A stretch of 64,000 nt of DNA from Methylobacterium hispanicum (GTDB taxonomy: Bacteria; Pseudomonadota; Alphaproteobacteria; Rhizobiales; Beijerinckiaceae), in contig NZ_BPQO01000013.1 in NCBI RefSeq assembly GCF_022179285.1, forward strand, positions 99,092 through 163,091, read 5' to 3'. How positions within the stretch are numbered: position 1 is the first letter of the stretch; every line of letters begins with the position of its first letter. This document shows, piece by piece, positions 1 to 8,764 of the stretch. The notes under the pieces are model-generated. The model was not told the DNA's origin. It saw only the letters and a program-made list of their open reading frames with translations, and did no database searches. Both the position numbers and the translations under genes were made by a program.

Positions 1-133
1 CCGTCTCCGGGCGGAACCAGAAGACGAGGCCGCGCCCGCTCTGGCGGAGGCGCCCGTTCCGGTATCGGACGACGTGACGGCTCGCCTCGCTCCTCAGCTG
101 GGCGACCGGGCCGATGGTGCGGATGGTGGCCAT
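1..133 (-). CDS. SPFH/band-7 domain protein, N-terminal fragment
   Basis: Only the first 44 codons are in the window; the gene runs off the left edge. The N-terminus reads MATIRTIGPVAQLRSEAS and continues with RYRNGRLRQSGRG and FWFRPE, which resembles the start of bacterial SPFH (stomatin/flotillin-like) proteins, membrane-associated scaffolds of mostly unknown role. A GAGGAG ribosome site lies just before the ATG. It follows the NUDIX gene by 19 bases on the same strand, so the two are probably one transcript. The SPFH call rests on a short stretch and is tentative. Confidence 0.5.
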   Translation of the reverse strand, partial: MATIRTIGPVAQLRSEASRHVVRYRNGRLRQSGRGLVFWFRPET

Positions 134-152
134 GGCATTCTCCTCGACGGGA

Positions 153-890
153 TCAGCGGGGCTTGCGGAAGCGATAGAGTTCGGGCGGCCGGAACGAGGT
201 GCCGGCCTCGCGCTCGCCGGTGGGCTCGAGCCAGCCGCGGTCGAGCATCCGGCGGCGGAAGGCGGGCTTGTTGAGCGCGGTGCCGAGGATCGCCTCGTGC
301 ACGTCCTGGAGCTGGCGCAGGGTGAAGCGCTCGGGCAGCAGCGCGAAGCCGACCTCCGAATAGTCGAGCTTGCCCCGCAGCCGCAGCATCGCCAGGGCGA
401 GGATGTCGGCGTGGTCGAAGGCCAGCCGCAGCGGGCCGCTCTCCGCGCTCCCCGCGGGCGGCAGCACCGCGACGGGACCGCCCGCCTCGCCGGCCCACGG
501 CACGTCGATGGGGGCCGGCAGCAAGCCCGCTCCGTTGCGCGCCGCCGCCGCGAAGACGTGCTCCGGCAGCAGCGCGAGATAGGCCACGGAGACGATGCGC
601 ATGCGCGGATCGCGGTCGAGCGCGCCGAAGGTGTAGAGCTGCTCCATGTGGAGGCCGGCGAGCCCCGCCTTCTCGCGCAGCACCCGTTCGGCCGCGGCAT
701 CGAGCGTCTCGTCGACGCGGACGAAGCCGCCCGGAAGCGCCCAGCATCCGGCCCCGGGCGGCTCGTCCCGCTTCAGGAGCAGCGCGGCGGGGCGACCCTC
801 GAGCAGCCCGAGCAGGACCGCGTCGACCGTCAGGGCGAGGCGTCCGTAGGGGGTCGGGTCGTAGGCGGCGAGAAACGCGTCCTCGTGCAT
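153..890 (-). CDS. NUDIX-domain protein, NrtR-like transcriptional regulator
   Basis: This 245-residue protein has a NUDIX domain in its first ~150 residues and a C-terminal winged-helix-like segment (about 165-245, with LDYSEVGFALLPERFTLRQL), the layout of NrtR-type regulators that bind ADP-ribose and control NAD or sugar genes. The NUDIX box at residues 55-77 is degenerate: in the REUXEEXGU part the second position is V70 and the sixth is K74, leaving only one of the three usual glutamates. This suggests ligand sensing rather than hydrolysis. A perfect inverted repeat lies ten bases upstream of the start. It is followed by the SPFH gene. Confidence 0.8.
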   Translation of the reverse strand: MHEDAFLAAYDPTPYGRLALTVDAVLLGLLEGRPAALLLKRDEPPGAGCWALPGGFVRVDETLDAAAERVLREKAGLAGLHMEQLYTFGALDRDPRMRIVSVAYLALLPEHVFAAAARNGAGLLPAPIDVPWAGEAGGPVAVLPPAGSAESGPLRLAFDHADILALAMLRLRGKLDYSEVGFALLPERFTLRQLQDVHEAILGTALNKPAFRRRMLDRGWLEPTGEREAGTSFRPPELYRFRKPR

Positions 891-899
891 GGCGCCCTC

Positions 900-920
900 T
901 TATTCGCATCGTGCGAATAA
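900..920. promoter_or_regulatory. Perfect 9-bp inverted repeat, probable autoregulatory operator
   Basis: TTATTCGCA and TGCGAATAA are separated by three bases, a perfect palindrome in AT-richer DNA immediately upstream of the NUDIX regulator ATG. NrtR-family proteins usually bind palindromes in their own promoters, so this is the likely operator for the NUDIX-SPFH unit. Binding is inferred. Confidence 0.75.
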
Positions 921-1617
921 CTAAGACGCGTTTTGCATATATGTCAAGGGCGCGCCCGTGCGCCGTCTCGCGCGACCGGCCCGGGCCTGCCCGCCGCGGC
1001 GTGCGCGAGGGCCGCTCCAACGGCTACGGACTGGAGGCGCTCTCCCGCAACCGCGACCTTGTGAGGCGCAGGATCGGGCCGGAGCACCAGCTCGTCGTCG
1101 GGGCCGATGCCGGCTTCACCGGCGAGACCGTTGTGCGAGCGGTGGCGCCGCGCATCGTCGGCCGCTGAGGCGGCGCCCGGGTGCGGCGCATGACGCGGCG
1201 CGAGCCCGCGGCCATCGATGGGCGGCCCGGGGCGCCGGCGTCTGATGGGGGAAGGGGCTTGGCGAGGCGCACGGGGCGCCCATGACCGGCGGGTACGACG
1301 AGCGCTGCGCGGCCGACCTCGCCGCCCTGGCCCGGGCGGCATCCGCCGACGGGGCGCGCGACCTTGCCGCCCTCGTCCTCGATCCCGGCCGCGCCACGGC
1401 GGCAGCACAGGGCCGCCCGGCCCGGATGAATGCGATCCTGCGCGGGCGCCGAGACAACGCGCCCTTCCGGCGGATGATCGCCGCGCTCCGCGAGGCGAGG
1501 AACCCGCGCCGCCACCGCGTCCACGGCGGGACCGCGGTGGCGATGCCCCCGTCCGTGGAGGCCGTGACGGTCAGGCCCTCCCGCGGGCAGGAACCCGGCG
1601 GGCAGGGATCCGGCGGT
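921..1617. other. About 700 bases without a supported gene
   Basis: Open frames exist on both strands because of high GC, but none has a convincing start or family match. A plus-strand frame ending at 1168 has a short stretch (IGPEHQLVVGADAGFTG) that loosely recalls enolase-superfamily racemases and could be a decayed remnant. A plus-strand frame from 1282 runs on antisense through the genes at 1618-2080 and is unlikely to be real as a whole. Confidence 0.4.
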
Positions 1618-1713
1618 TCAGTAGGTCCGCCGGGGCGGGCGCCGCCCGTAACGGCGCCCGATATAGGCGATGACCTTCGGCACGATGAACGCCGTCAGGA
1701 TCTTGCGCAGCAT
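1618..1713 (-). CDS. 31-residue basic small protein
   Basis: The frame encodes a hydrophobic N-terminal half (MLRKILTAFIVPKVIAYIG) followed by an arginine-rich tail (RRYGRRPPRRTY). A GAGGAGAT ribosome site lies eight bases before the ATG, and the ATG is 16 bases downstream of the stop of the preceding CsbD-like gene on the same strand, so it looks translated. No family is recognised. It may be a small inner-membrane peptide with a positively charged cytoplasmic tail. The main support is the ribosome site and operon position. Confidence 0.5.
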   Translation of the reverse strand: MLRKILTAFIVPKVIAYIGRRYGRRPPRRTY

Positions 1714-1729
1714 CGACGGTATCTCCTCG

Positions 1730-2080
1730 TCAGCGGGTGCGGCGGGCGAGCCAGCCGGCCGCGAAGGCGAGCACGGCGAGACCCACGAGCGTGTCGGTGC
1801 GGTTGGCGTCGGCGTAGCGGACCGCGCGGCGGCCGTAGGCCGCGCCGCGCCGGCGCGCCTCCTGCGCCAGATCGCGTCCCTCGCGGGCGAGGTGACGCCC
1901 GTCCTCGACGAGGTCGTCCGCCCGGTCGCGGGCCCGGCCGTAGGCGTACTGCGCGCCGCCGGCCACTTGGTTCACGGCGCCGCGCACCTGGCGTGCCGGA
2001 TCGCCCGCGATGCCGCCGAGGGCGGTCTGCGCGCGACCCTTCAGGTGACGGGACGCGCCGCGGATCTGGTCGCGGTTCAT
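1730..2080 (-). CDS. CsbD/DUF883-like stress protein with C-terminal membrane anchor
   Basis: The 116-residue protein starts with a CsbD-like segment (MNRDQIRGASRHLKGRAQ), continues as a long charged amphipathic helix rich in Ala, Arg and Asp, and ends in a single hydrophobic segment (TLVGLAVLAFAAGWLARR). The end resembles the ElaB/YqjD/DUF883 family of ribosome- or membrane-associated stationary-phase proteins. It belongs to the run of related minus-strand genes at 1.6-4.2 kb. Its molecular function is unknown; a general stress role is inferred from the families. Confidence 0.65.
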   Translation of the reverse strand: MNRDQIRGASRHLKGRAQTALGGIAGDPARQVRGAVNQVAGGAQYAYGRARDRADDLVEDGRHLAREGRDLAQEARRRGAAYGRRAVRYADANRTDTLVGLAVLAFAAGWLARRTR

Positions 2081-2155
2081 GTGGGTCTCCCGTGGGGTTG
2101 AACGAGCCTGTCGGAGGCCGGGGCGCCGGTCGGACCCGGCGCCTCCGAGGGGTGG

Positions 2156-2359
2156 TCAGCGCTTGCCGGTGACCTTGTCGGCGAGGTTCCGGGCGCCGTC
2201 CTTCACGTCGCCGACCGTCTTCTGCGCCTCGCCCTTCAGCTCCTGCGCCTTGCCCTCGGCCACGAGCTTGTCGTTGCCGGTGAGGTTGCCGACGCCTTGC
2301 TTGACGTTGCCGACAGCCTCGTTGGCCAGACCCTTGATCTTGTCGGTGGTGCTGCTCAT
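2156..2359 (-). CDS. CsbD family stress protein
   Basis: The 67-residue sequence has the classic CsbD pattern: DKIKGLANEAVGNVKQGVGN at the N-terminus, then GNDKLVAEGKAQELKGEAQK and a C-terminal DKVTGK. CsbD proteins are small, hydrophilic, often sigma-B or general-stress induced, and of unknown mechanism. A GAGAGGAG-like ribosome site precedes the ATG. It is the canonical full-length member of the array in which the other members are longer fusions or shorter variants. Confidence 0.9.
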   Translation of the reverse strand: MSSTTDKIKGLANEAVGNVKQGVGNLTGNDKLVAEGKAQELKGEAQKTVGDVKDGARNLADKVTGKR

Positions 2360-2450
2360 CGGGTTGCTCCTCTCTGGTGTCTCGGTGTGGTGGCCGGCGG
2401 TGCCGGCCCGGGGACGGCCCCCGCCCGCGGGCGGGGACCGATCTGCGGGA

Positions 2451-3374
2451 TCAGATGCGGCGCGCGTCGTAGGCGCCGAGCAGCGTGGCGGGCTTCGGGG
2501 CGCCGAGCCGGCCGCCGAAGAAGGCGGCCGCCGCGCCCAGGATCAGCGCCAGCGCCGCGTAGAACGCGCCCTGGGTCGCGGCCGACTTCGCGGTCAGCGC
2601 CGCCGCCTCGGCCTTCTGCTTGGCGGTGGCGACCGCCTGCTCGTACTGCTTCTGGTAATCGTCGATCTGCGCCTTGGCCTGGTCGGGCGCGATGCCCTGC
2701 GCCTTGGCCAGCGCGTCGGCGGCCCGGGTCTTGGCCTGCTCCTTCTGGGCCGGGTCGCCGGTCAGCACCGCGCGCACCGCCGCCACGGCGGCGTCGCGGG
2801 CCGCCTGCGGGTCCTGCCCGGCCGCCTGCTGGCGCACCGTCTGCTCGATGCCGTCGAGCGGGTTGGAGACCTTCGCGAGCGAGGGCGCCGCGGCCTGGGC
2901 GGCCGTCTGCAAGGTCCCGCCCACGAGGTTGCCGGCGCCGCCCAGCGCGCCCGAGACAGTGCCGAGGGTGCCGCCGACCAAGCCGGTGGCGGCCGAGGTG
3001 AGCAGGTAGAGCACCACCAGCGTGGTCACCGCCCAGGAGACGAGCCCGTGCAGCGCGGCCGCGCCCGGCAGGGGCTTGCCCGAGAGGCGGCCCGCGATGG
3101 CCCCGCCGACGAGCGAGGCGACGATGCCCGAGGCGACGAACCAGAGCCCCGCGCCCAGCGAGACGGTGGAGGCGGCCGGGTTGTCGGCGGCCGTGGGGCC
3201 GACCGAGGCGAGCCCGACGCCCACGCCCACGAGATTCACGACGACCTGCGTCACCAGCGCGGTGACGGCGCCCGCGAAGATCGCCCCCCAGGATACCTCG
3301 TTGAGAAGGACGGCGCGCGTGTCGGCATGCGCCGCAGCGGTGGCCAGGGGGGCTGTGGTGGTCTGGATGGTCAC
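2451..3374 (-). CDS. Multi-pass membrane protein with long coiled segment, unknown function
   Basis: The GTG start at 3374 is chosen because a GGAG site lies just upstream and the frame further upstream overlaps another gene. The 307-residue product has hydrophobic segments near residues 28-55, 75-95 and 105-130, a Gly/Ala-rich stretch, an Ala/Gln/Lys-rich helical region (about 165-260), and a last hydrophobic segment near 268-292. It resembles membrane proteins found beside CsbD genes in Methylobacterium and related bacteria, though I cannot name a family. It sits in the middle of the CsbD array and may be its membrane partner. Confidence 0.65.
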   Translation of the reverse strand: MTIQTTTAPLATAAAHADTRAVLLNEVSWGAIFAGAVTALVTQVVVNLVGVGVGLASVGPTAADNPAASTVSLGAGLWFVASGIVASLVGGAIAGRLSGKPLPGAAALHGLVSWAVTTLVVLYLLTSAATGLVGGTLGTVSGALGGAGNLVGGTLQTAAQAAAPSLAKVSNPLDGIEQTVRQQAAGQDPQAARDAAVAAVRAVLTGDPAQKEQAKTRAADALAKAQGIAPDQAKAQIDDYQKQYEQAVATAKQKAEAAALTAKSAATQGAFYAALALILGAAAAFFGGRLGAPKPATLLGAYDARRI

Positions 3375-3436
3375 ACTTTCACTCCGGTGGGTTGCTGGTT
3401 CGTCGTGGAGGCGGTGGAAGCTCAGTCGCGGGATGG

Positions 3437-3943
3437 TCAGTCGCGGGATGCGTTGACGAGCAGGCCGAGGCCGAAGCCGACGGCGCCCGCGATCAGCAGG
3501 GAGGCCAGCGGGTACTCGGCGACCTGATGGCTCACCTCGCGGGTGCCCCGGCGCAGGTAGTGGCCGCCGCGCTCGTAGGCGTCCTCGGCCTCGTCGTAGG
3601 CTTCGTCGGCCACCCGGCGCACGGCCCGCTCGGCGCGGACGTAGTGGTCCTCCGCGGCGCCCTGGGCACGGCGGGCGCGATCCGCGACGTCGTCCGAGCC
3701 GGCGAGGTTGCCGACCGCGTCGCGGACCTTGCCGCCGAGGTCGCGGACGGTGTCGGCGACGTGCTCGGCCGCGTCGTGCACGGCGTCCTTGGCCTGTCCG
3801 TAGAGGTTCTCGGCCCGGCCGCCCGCCTCGCGCAGGCGGCCCTCGACCGAATCCTGCCTCGAGCCGGTCAGGTCGCCGGCCGCGCCCTGCACCTTGCCGC
3901 CGAGTTCCTTGGCGGCACCCGTGATGCGATTCGTGTCGATCAT
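3437..3943 (-). CDS. CsbD-like protein with DUF883-type membrane anchor
   Basis: The 168-residue protein begins with a CsbD-like motif (NRITGAAKELGGKVQGAAGD), contains a second similar repeat (LGGKVRDAVGNLAG, about residues 69-82), a charged helical middle and a C-terminal hydrophobic segment (LASLLIAGAVGFGLGLLVNA) typical of the YqjD/DUF883 family. It therefore combines two stress-protein modules with a tail anchor. A GAGAACGAC region precedes the ATG. It is the second such fusion in the array. Confidence 0.7.
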   Translation of the reverse strand: MIDTNRITGAAKELGGKVQGAAGDLTGSRQDSVEGRLREAGGRAENLYGQAKDAVHDAAEHVADTVRDLGGKVRDAVGNLAGSDDVADRARRAQGAAEDHYVRAERAVRRVADEAYDEAEDAYERGGHYLRRGTREVSHQVAEYPLASLLIAGAVGFGLGLLVNASRD

Positions 3944-4012
3944 GTCGTTCTCCTGTGTTCCTGTCGCGTGAGGACGCGTTTGCTGGACGGGAAGGCGCCC
4001 GACGGTGCCGCA

Positions 4013-4171
4013 TCAGCGGCCGCGCACCGCGCCCGCTCCGCGCGGCGGAGCCTCCCGCTTCTGACGCCGGCCCTCGGCCTCGACCCGGGCATCCCCGATG
4101 AGCTTGCCGATGGCCTCCTTCACCGAGCCCTTGAGCTGCTCGGCGGACGCTGAAGTCTTGTCGTCGGTCAT
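4013..4171 (-). CDS. Short CsbD-like protein
   Basis: The 52-residue frame reads MTDDKTSASAEQLKGSVKEA then IGKLIGDARVEAEGRRQKRE and ends in a Pro/Arg/Gly tail. The pattern of G-x-K-E-A-x-G-K-x-x-G-D with a following EAEG is that of CsbD proteins, here shortened at the C-terminus. It is the first gene of the minus-strand array, so a promoter for the array probably lies in the AT-richer DNA upstream (4200-4280). Confidence 0.7.
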   Translation of the reverse strand: MTDDKTSASAEQLKGSVKEAIGKLIGDARVEAEGRRQKREAPPRGAGAVRGR

Positions 4172-5265
4172 GGGCACCTCGTCGTGCGTGAGAAGACCCT
4201 GGACCTTCAGGCAGATGTGGGCCTGTTCAGTGCGTTCAATGATGCATTCGTACCAGTAGAATAGGATTCATTCATCGGACGTGCGGCTCGACATCCGCTC
4301 TTACCACCGGGCCCGGCGCCCTCTTGGAAGCCGGGCGCGTCGATGGAGGCGGCACCCTGCGTGGCGAGGGCGGCCGCGTCGGCGCAGGCGATGGACTGTC
4401 GGGGCTGATGCCGATCGATGTCCGCCGTCACGGTTCGCAGCGCTCCCTCGTCCGCTCCGCTGCCCGGTCGGCAGCGGTGCACAAACGGATTGCGCCCAAG
4501 CCGGTTCCACCCGATCTCACGCATTCACTGGTATAGGTGCATTATTGACGCAAACGTTATCGACCAGGGACCGGCCCGGCGCAGACGTTGCGCGCGCCTG
4601 CAGGATCTTCGTGCGCGATCCCGGCCACGAGCGCGGAGGCAGATCTGGATACGATTGGCATGCCATCGACCAAGGCACGAAGGCGGCGCGCGCAACCTTG
4701 GAAACGGGCCGCCCGCCCCAGGACCGACCGCGTAAATACTATCTCGAAGTTGTATTTTGTAGCCAGTCTTCGCGGTACGCGCGTGCGATCGACGCATCAG
4801 CGGAAGCCCTGCTGGCGTAGCGGCGCCCTCTGTCGGCGGGCCTCGGCGGGGCTTCGACCCTGAAGATCCCGCGCCTGCGGCGGCACGAACGGCGGAGCGG
4901 GGCCGGCGAGGCCCGCGCCCGGAAAAAGGCCGGATACCGGTACGCCCGTCTCATCACACCGGAGCGGCCCGGCTCCACATAGGCCTCGTCGGCCGCGCGG
5001 GATGTCCGCGGCCCGCACGTTTCCGAGGTTGTGCCGGGCCTTTCGCCCGATCAGGGCTCGGCACGGCCGCGAGGCCGGGCGCATGTGTCACTCCGGGCAC
5101 GCGTCCGGCCCGTTGCCCTCTCGTCGCCGGTCCGCCGCGGCGCGACGCGGCCCTGATCGCCAAGGCCGGCCGGAGGCGCGGAGCAGGTCCCACGGATAGG
5201 TCGTGGCGAACCCGTCGCCCGGTCGGGCGGCGGGTCCATCACGCGAAGCGTCCCGCCGGCGGCGG
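4172..5265. other. About 1.1 kb without a supported gene
   Basis: Frames of 70-180 codons are present on both strands, but none shows a family motif, a convincing ribosome site or good codon pattern. Two stretches (4200-4280 and 4535-4770) have clearly lower GC than the surroundings. The first probably holds the promoter of the CsbD array. The rest could be decayed foreign DNA, but no transposase or terminal repeat is visible. Confidence 0.4.
5211..5234 (-). terminator. Possible terminator hairpin after katG
   Basis: CCCGTCGCCC and GGGCGGCGGG pair with one wobble around a four-base loop, 32 bases beyond the katG stop. There is no strong T run, so the assignment as a terminator is tentative. 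Confidence 0.4.
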
Positions 5266-7587
5266 TCAGGCCGCCATGGCGCCGTAGCGCCGGTGGCCCT
5301 TCACGTCGAAGCGGTCGAGCATCATCACCTTGTCCCACACCTTGACGAAGTCCGCCACGAAGCGGCCGTGGCCGTCGCTTCCCGCGTAGGCGTCGGCGAT
5401 CGAGCGGAGCTGGGCGTTCGCCCCGAAGACGAGATCGCTGCGCGTCGCCTCGAACCGCGTCGCCCCGCTCGCGCGGTCCTTCAGCACGAACGCCATCCCG
5501 TCGGCGTCGGCCTTCTCCCAGACGAGGTCCGTGTCGGTCAGGTTGCGGAAGAAGTCGTTCGTCAGCACCCCGACCCGGTCCGTGAAGACGCCCCGGTTCG
5601 ACCCGTCGTGGTTGACGTTGAGCGCGCGCAGACCTCCGGTCAGGACGGCCCATTCCGGCGCGGTCAGCGTCATCAGGTTGGCCTTGTCGAGGAACAGCTC
5701 CTCCGGGGAGACCTGGCGCGTGATCTGCGCGAACTCGTCGTCCACGTAGTTGCGGAAGCCGTCCACGACGGGCTTGAGCCACCGGAACATCTCGATGTCC
5801 GTCAGCTCCTGCGTGGTGTCGACGCGGCCGGGGGTGAACGGTACCGCGACGTCGATGCCGGCATCCCGGGCGGCGGTCTCGACCGCGCTGCAGCCGCCGA
5901 GCACGATGAGGTCGGCCAGCGAGATCCGCTTCCCGTCGTCCCGCCCGTCGTTGAACGCCGTCATGACGCCGCGCAACGCCTCGACGACCGGCACGGCGCG
6001 GCGGTTGACCGCCCAGTCCTTCTGCGGCGCGAGGGCGAGGCGGCCGCCGTTGGCGCCGCCGCGCTTGTCGCTGTCGCGGTAGGTCGCCGCCGCCGAGAAC
6101 GCCGTGAAGGCGAGGTCCGAGACCGTGAGCCCCGTGGCGGCGATCGCCCGCTTCAGCGCCGCGACCTCCGCCTCGCCGACGAGTTCGTAGTCGCGCTCGG
6201 GCAGCGGATCCTGCCACAGCAGGCCGTCCTCGATCACCGCCTCCGGGCCGAGGTAGCGGTGCTTAGGCCCCATGTCGCGGTGGGTGAGCTTGTACCAGGC
6301 CTTCGAGAAGGCCTGCGTGAAGGCGTCGAAGTCGGCGAGGAACTTCTCGCAGACCCTGCGGTAATCCGGATCGACCTTGAGGGCGATGTCGGAGGTCATC
6401 ATCATCAGGTCGTGCATCTGCCCGGGCACGTGCGCGTCGGGCGTCTTGGGGGCGCCCGCGTCCTTCGGCTTCCACTGCAGCGCCCCCGCGGGGCTCCGCG
6501 TCTGTTCCCAGTCGAACCGGAAGAGGTTTTCCAGATAGGCGTTGTCCCACCGGGTCGGATCCGGCGTCCAGCTGCCCTCGATGCCGTTCGTCATCGTGTC
6601 CCGCCCGGCGCCGGTCCCCCTCGGGTTGTGCCAGCCGAGGCCCATCGCCTCCATCGGCGCCATCTCGGGCGGCGGCCCGATCTCCTTGGCCGGGACCATG
6701 CCGTGGCTCTTGCCGAAGGCGTGGCCGCCCGCGATCAGCGCGACCGTCTCCTCGTCGTTCATCGCCATGCGGGTGAAGGTGATCCGGATGTCGCGCGCCG
6801 AGGCCAGCGGGTCGCCGCTGGCGTAGGGGCCCTCCGGGTTGACGTAGATCAGCGCCTGGTGGGAGGCGGCGAGCGGGTTCTCGAGGTCGTAGTCGGCGTC
6901 GCCGTTCCGGCCCCGCCAGCGCTTGTCGCGGTTGACCATGTCGTCGAAGCTCGAGACCTCGCCCATGTCCACGACCTCGGGGCCCCAGTAGGTGGCGTTG
7001 TCCGCCTCCCAGGCGTCGAGCCGGCCGCCGGCGAAGCCGTAGGTCGGCAGGCCCATGATCTCCAGGGCGCAGTTTCCGGTCAGGACCATGAGGTCGGCCC
7101 AGGACAGGGCGTTGCCGTACTTGTGCTTGATCGGCTGCAGGAGCCGGCGCGACTTGTCGGTGTTGCCGTTGTCCCACCAGCTCGAGATCGGCGCGAAGCG
7201 CTGCATGCCGGTGCCGGCGCCCCCGCGGCCGTCCGCGATGCGGTAGGTGCCCGCCGCGTGCCAGGCCATGCGGATCATCTGCGGGCCGTAATTGTCGTAG
7301 TCGGACGGCCACCACGCGACGGACGAGGTCAGGAACTGCTTGATGTCGCGTTTCAGCGCCGCGAAGTCGATCGTCGCGAACGCGGCCGCGTAGTCGAAGT
7401 CCGGTCCGAGCGGGTCGGCCGCCAGGCCGTTCTGGTGAAGGAGCTCGACCCTCAGGCGGTGCGGGTACCAGTTCTCCAGGGCCGGGCGGTCGCCGAGCGC
7501 ACCGCCGATCCGGTCGCCGCCGAACGGACACCGTCCCTCCATCCTGAAGGTCGCGGTATCGGTCTTGTCTGCCGCCATCTCGCTCAT
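5266..7587 (-). CDS. katG: Catalase-peroxidase KatG
   Basis: The 773-residue protein is a bifunctional haem catalase-peroxidase that removes hydrogen peroxide. The distal site R106, W109 and H110 lies in [12 protein letters not shown]; the proximal haem ligand is H289 in [12 protein letters not shown]. The Trp-Tyr-Met adduct needed for catalase activity is complete: W109, Y248 and M274 show the expected Tyr-Met and Met-His spacings. About 17 extra residues lie between W109 and Y248 compared with the Mycobacterium enzyme, in the variable loop ([19 protein letters not shown]). No signal peptide is seen, so it is cytoplasmic. It stands alone; an imperfect hairpin follows it. Confidence 0.97.
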   Translation of the reverse strand: MSEMAADKTDTATFRMEGRCPFGGDRIGGALGDRPALENWYPHRLRVELLHQNGLAADPLGPDFDYAAAFATIDFAALKRDIKQFLTSSVAWWPSDYDNYGPQMIRMAWHAAGTYRIADGRGGAGTGMQRFAPISSWWDNGNTDKSRRLLQPIKHKYGNALSWADLMVLTGNCALEIMGLPTYGFAGGRLDAWEADNATYWGPEVVDMGEVSSFDDMVNRDKRWRGRNGDADYDLENPLAASHQALIYVNPEGPYASGDPLASARDIRITFTRMAMNDEETVALIAGGHAFGKSHGMVPAKEIGPPPEMAPMEAMGLGWHNPRGTGAGRDTMTNGIEGSWTPDPTRWDNAYLENLFRFDWEQTRSPAGALQWKPKDAGAPKTPDAHVPGQMHDLMMMTSDIALKVDPDYRRVCEKFLADFDAFTQAFSKAWYKLTHRDMGPKHRYLGPEAVIEDGLLWQDPLPERDYELVGEAEVAALKRAIAATGLTVSDLAFTAFSAAATYRDSDKRGGANGGRLALAPQKDWAVNRRAVPVVEALRGVMTAFNDGRDDGKRISLADLIVLGGCSAVETAARDAGIDVAVPFTPGRVDTTQELTDIEMFRWLKPVVDGFRNYVDDEFAQITRQVSPEELFLDKANLMTLTAPEWAVLTGGLRALNVNHDGSNRGVFTDRVGVLTNDFFRNLTDTDLVWEKADADGMAFVLKDRASGATRFEATRSDLVFGANAQLRSIADAYAGSDGHGRFVADFVKVWDKVMMLDRFDVKGHRRYGAMAA

Positions 7588-8024
7588 GGCTTCCCTCGTT
7601 CGATGTGAGTCGCGCCCCGCACGGTGCGCGACCTGCGATGCTTACCCTAGGAGCCCCGACCTATCGGCCCCGGCGCCGATGCGAAATCTGTCCGTCGGCG
7701 CCGAAATCAAGGACCGATCCGCGCGCGTGCGGGCGTGGCGGATGCACGCATCCCGGCAGGCGGCATACGGGGCGGCCCCGCACCCGGCGCGGGCGGAGAT
7801 CCGGCCCCCACACGGCTTCGCGGCGGGATCGACCCGCGACGGAACCGTGAGGCCTGTCCTGGGCGGCACGGACCAGGGGCGCGACCGGGCGCGGGTGGGC
7901 GATGCGGTGCCCGGCTCGCCCCTCGGGCGGTGGCGGCCCGGGGCGGGGATACCATCTGTCAGTCAATTTCGGGCATCGATGGCGATCTCCATCGACCATC
8001 CCACACGGAAGAGCCGACGCCACG
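7588..8024. other. Intergenic region between katG and rnhA
   Basis: This 437-base spacer lies between divergent genes and should hold both promoters. A seven-base inverted repeat (GTCGCGC at 7609 and GCGCGAC at 7626) lies about 20 bases upstream of katG and is a weak operator candidate. Frames in this stretch are not supported. Confidence 0.4.
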
Positions 8025-8681
8025 ATGCGAACGATCGTTTATGCCGACGGCGGTTGCGACCCGAACCCCGGGCCGGGTGGTTGGGGGGTCGTCATCGCGG
8101 CCCCGGACGGCACGGTCGAGCTGTTCGGCGGAGAGCCCGGCACAACGACCAACAACCGCATGGAGTTGACGGCGGCGATCAGGGGCCTCGAGCACTTCCC
8201 GGCCGGAGCCGCGATCGAGATGCGGTGCGACAGCCAGTACGTCGTCAAGTCGGTGACCGAGTGGATGCGCGGCTGGAAGGCGAGGGGCTGGCGCACGACG
8301 ACGGGCGAGGTGAAGAACGTCGATCTGATGAAGCGCCTCGACGTGCTGAACGCGGCGCGCGACGTGAAATGGACCTGGGTCCGGGGTCATGCCGGCGACC
8401 CGCTCAATGAGCGCGCCGACGCGCTCGTCCACCGGGGCCGTCGCGAAGCGAAGCTCGGCAAGCTCGAGTCGCGGAACAGCTCCGCCCCTGCCCCTGCCGC
8501 CGCACCGGCTCCGCCGGCCCAGGGTGCCGTCCTGCGCGTCGATCTCGCGCTCGGCCTCCAGGTCACCCGGGCCGCGAAGGCGGCGGGCGTCACGCCGGAC
8601 GCCCTGGTCGACGACGCGATCCGCCTCTACCTCGAACTCGGGGCCGACGCGGTCGCACGCCTGCGATCGGGCCGCGCCTAG
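8025..8681 (+). CDS. rnhA: Ribonuclease HI with extra C-terminal ribbon-helix-helix-like domain
   Basis: Residues 1-140 are a type 1 RNase H that cuts RNA in RNA:DNA hybrids. The metal-binding residues D8, E47, D69 and D132 and the catalytic-loop H122 are all present (YADGGCDPNPGPGGWG, NNRMELTAA, RCDSQYVV, RGHAGDPLNERAD). The ATG at 8025 is used because the RNase H fold begins there. After an Ala/Pro linker (about 152-168), residues 170-218 look like a short beta strand and two helices (VTPDALVDDAIRLYLELG), reminiscent of CopG-type DNA-binding modules. E. coli RNase HI is about 155 residues, so this tail is additional. The RNase call is firm; the tail assignment is inference. Confidence 0.92.
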   Translation: MRTIVYADGGCDPNPGPGGWGVVIAAPDGTVELFGGEPGTTTNNRMELTAAIRGLEHFPAGAAIEMRCDSQYVVKSVTEWMRGWKARGWRTTTGEVKNVDLMKRLDVLNAARDVKWTWVRGHAGDPLNERADALVHRGRREAKLGKLESRNSSAPAPAAAPAPPAQGAVLRVDLALGLQVTRAAKAAGVTPDALVDDAIRLYLELGADAVARLRSGRA

Positions 8682-8764
8682 CGGACGAGGCCCGAAGGAT
8701 GGCCGCGCGTCGCGGGCGCGTCGGTCTGGGTCGTGAAGCTCGATCGGACCCCCGCGCCGGCCGG

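Noticed and set aside
911..1168. Enolase-superfamily-like fragment
   Set aside because: The resemblance is about 20 residues, without catalytic residues or a clear start; I treat it as too weak to call.
1282..2172. A 296-codon plus-strand frame starting with an ordinary-looking N-terminus
   Set aside because: It continues antisense through two better supported minus-strand genes and becomes Arg/Pro/Gly rich, a shadow pattern.
4207..4524. A 105-codon minus-strand frame in the 1.1 kb gap
   Set aside because: No ribosome site, no family resemblance, and overlapping frames on the other strand look equally good.
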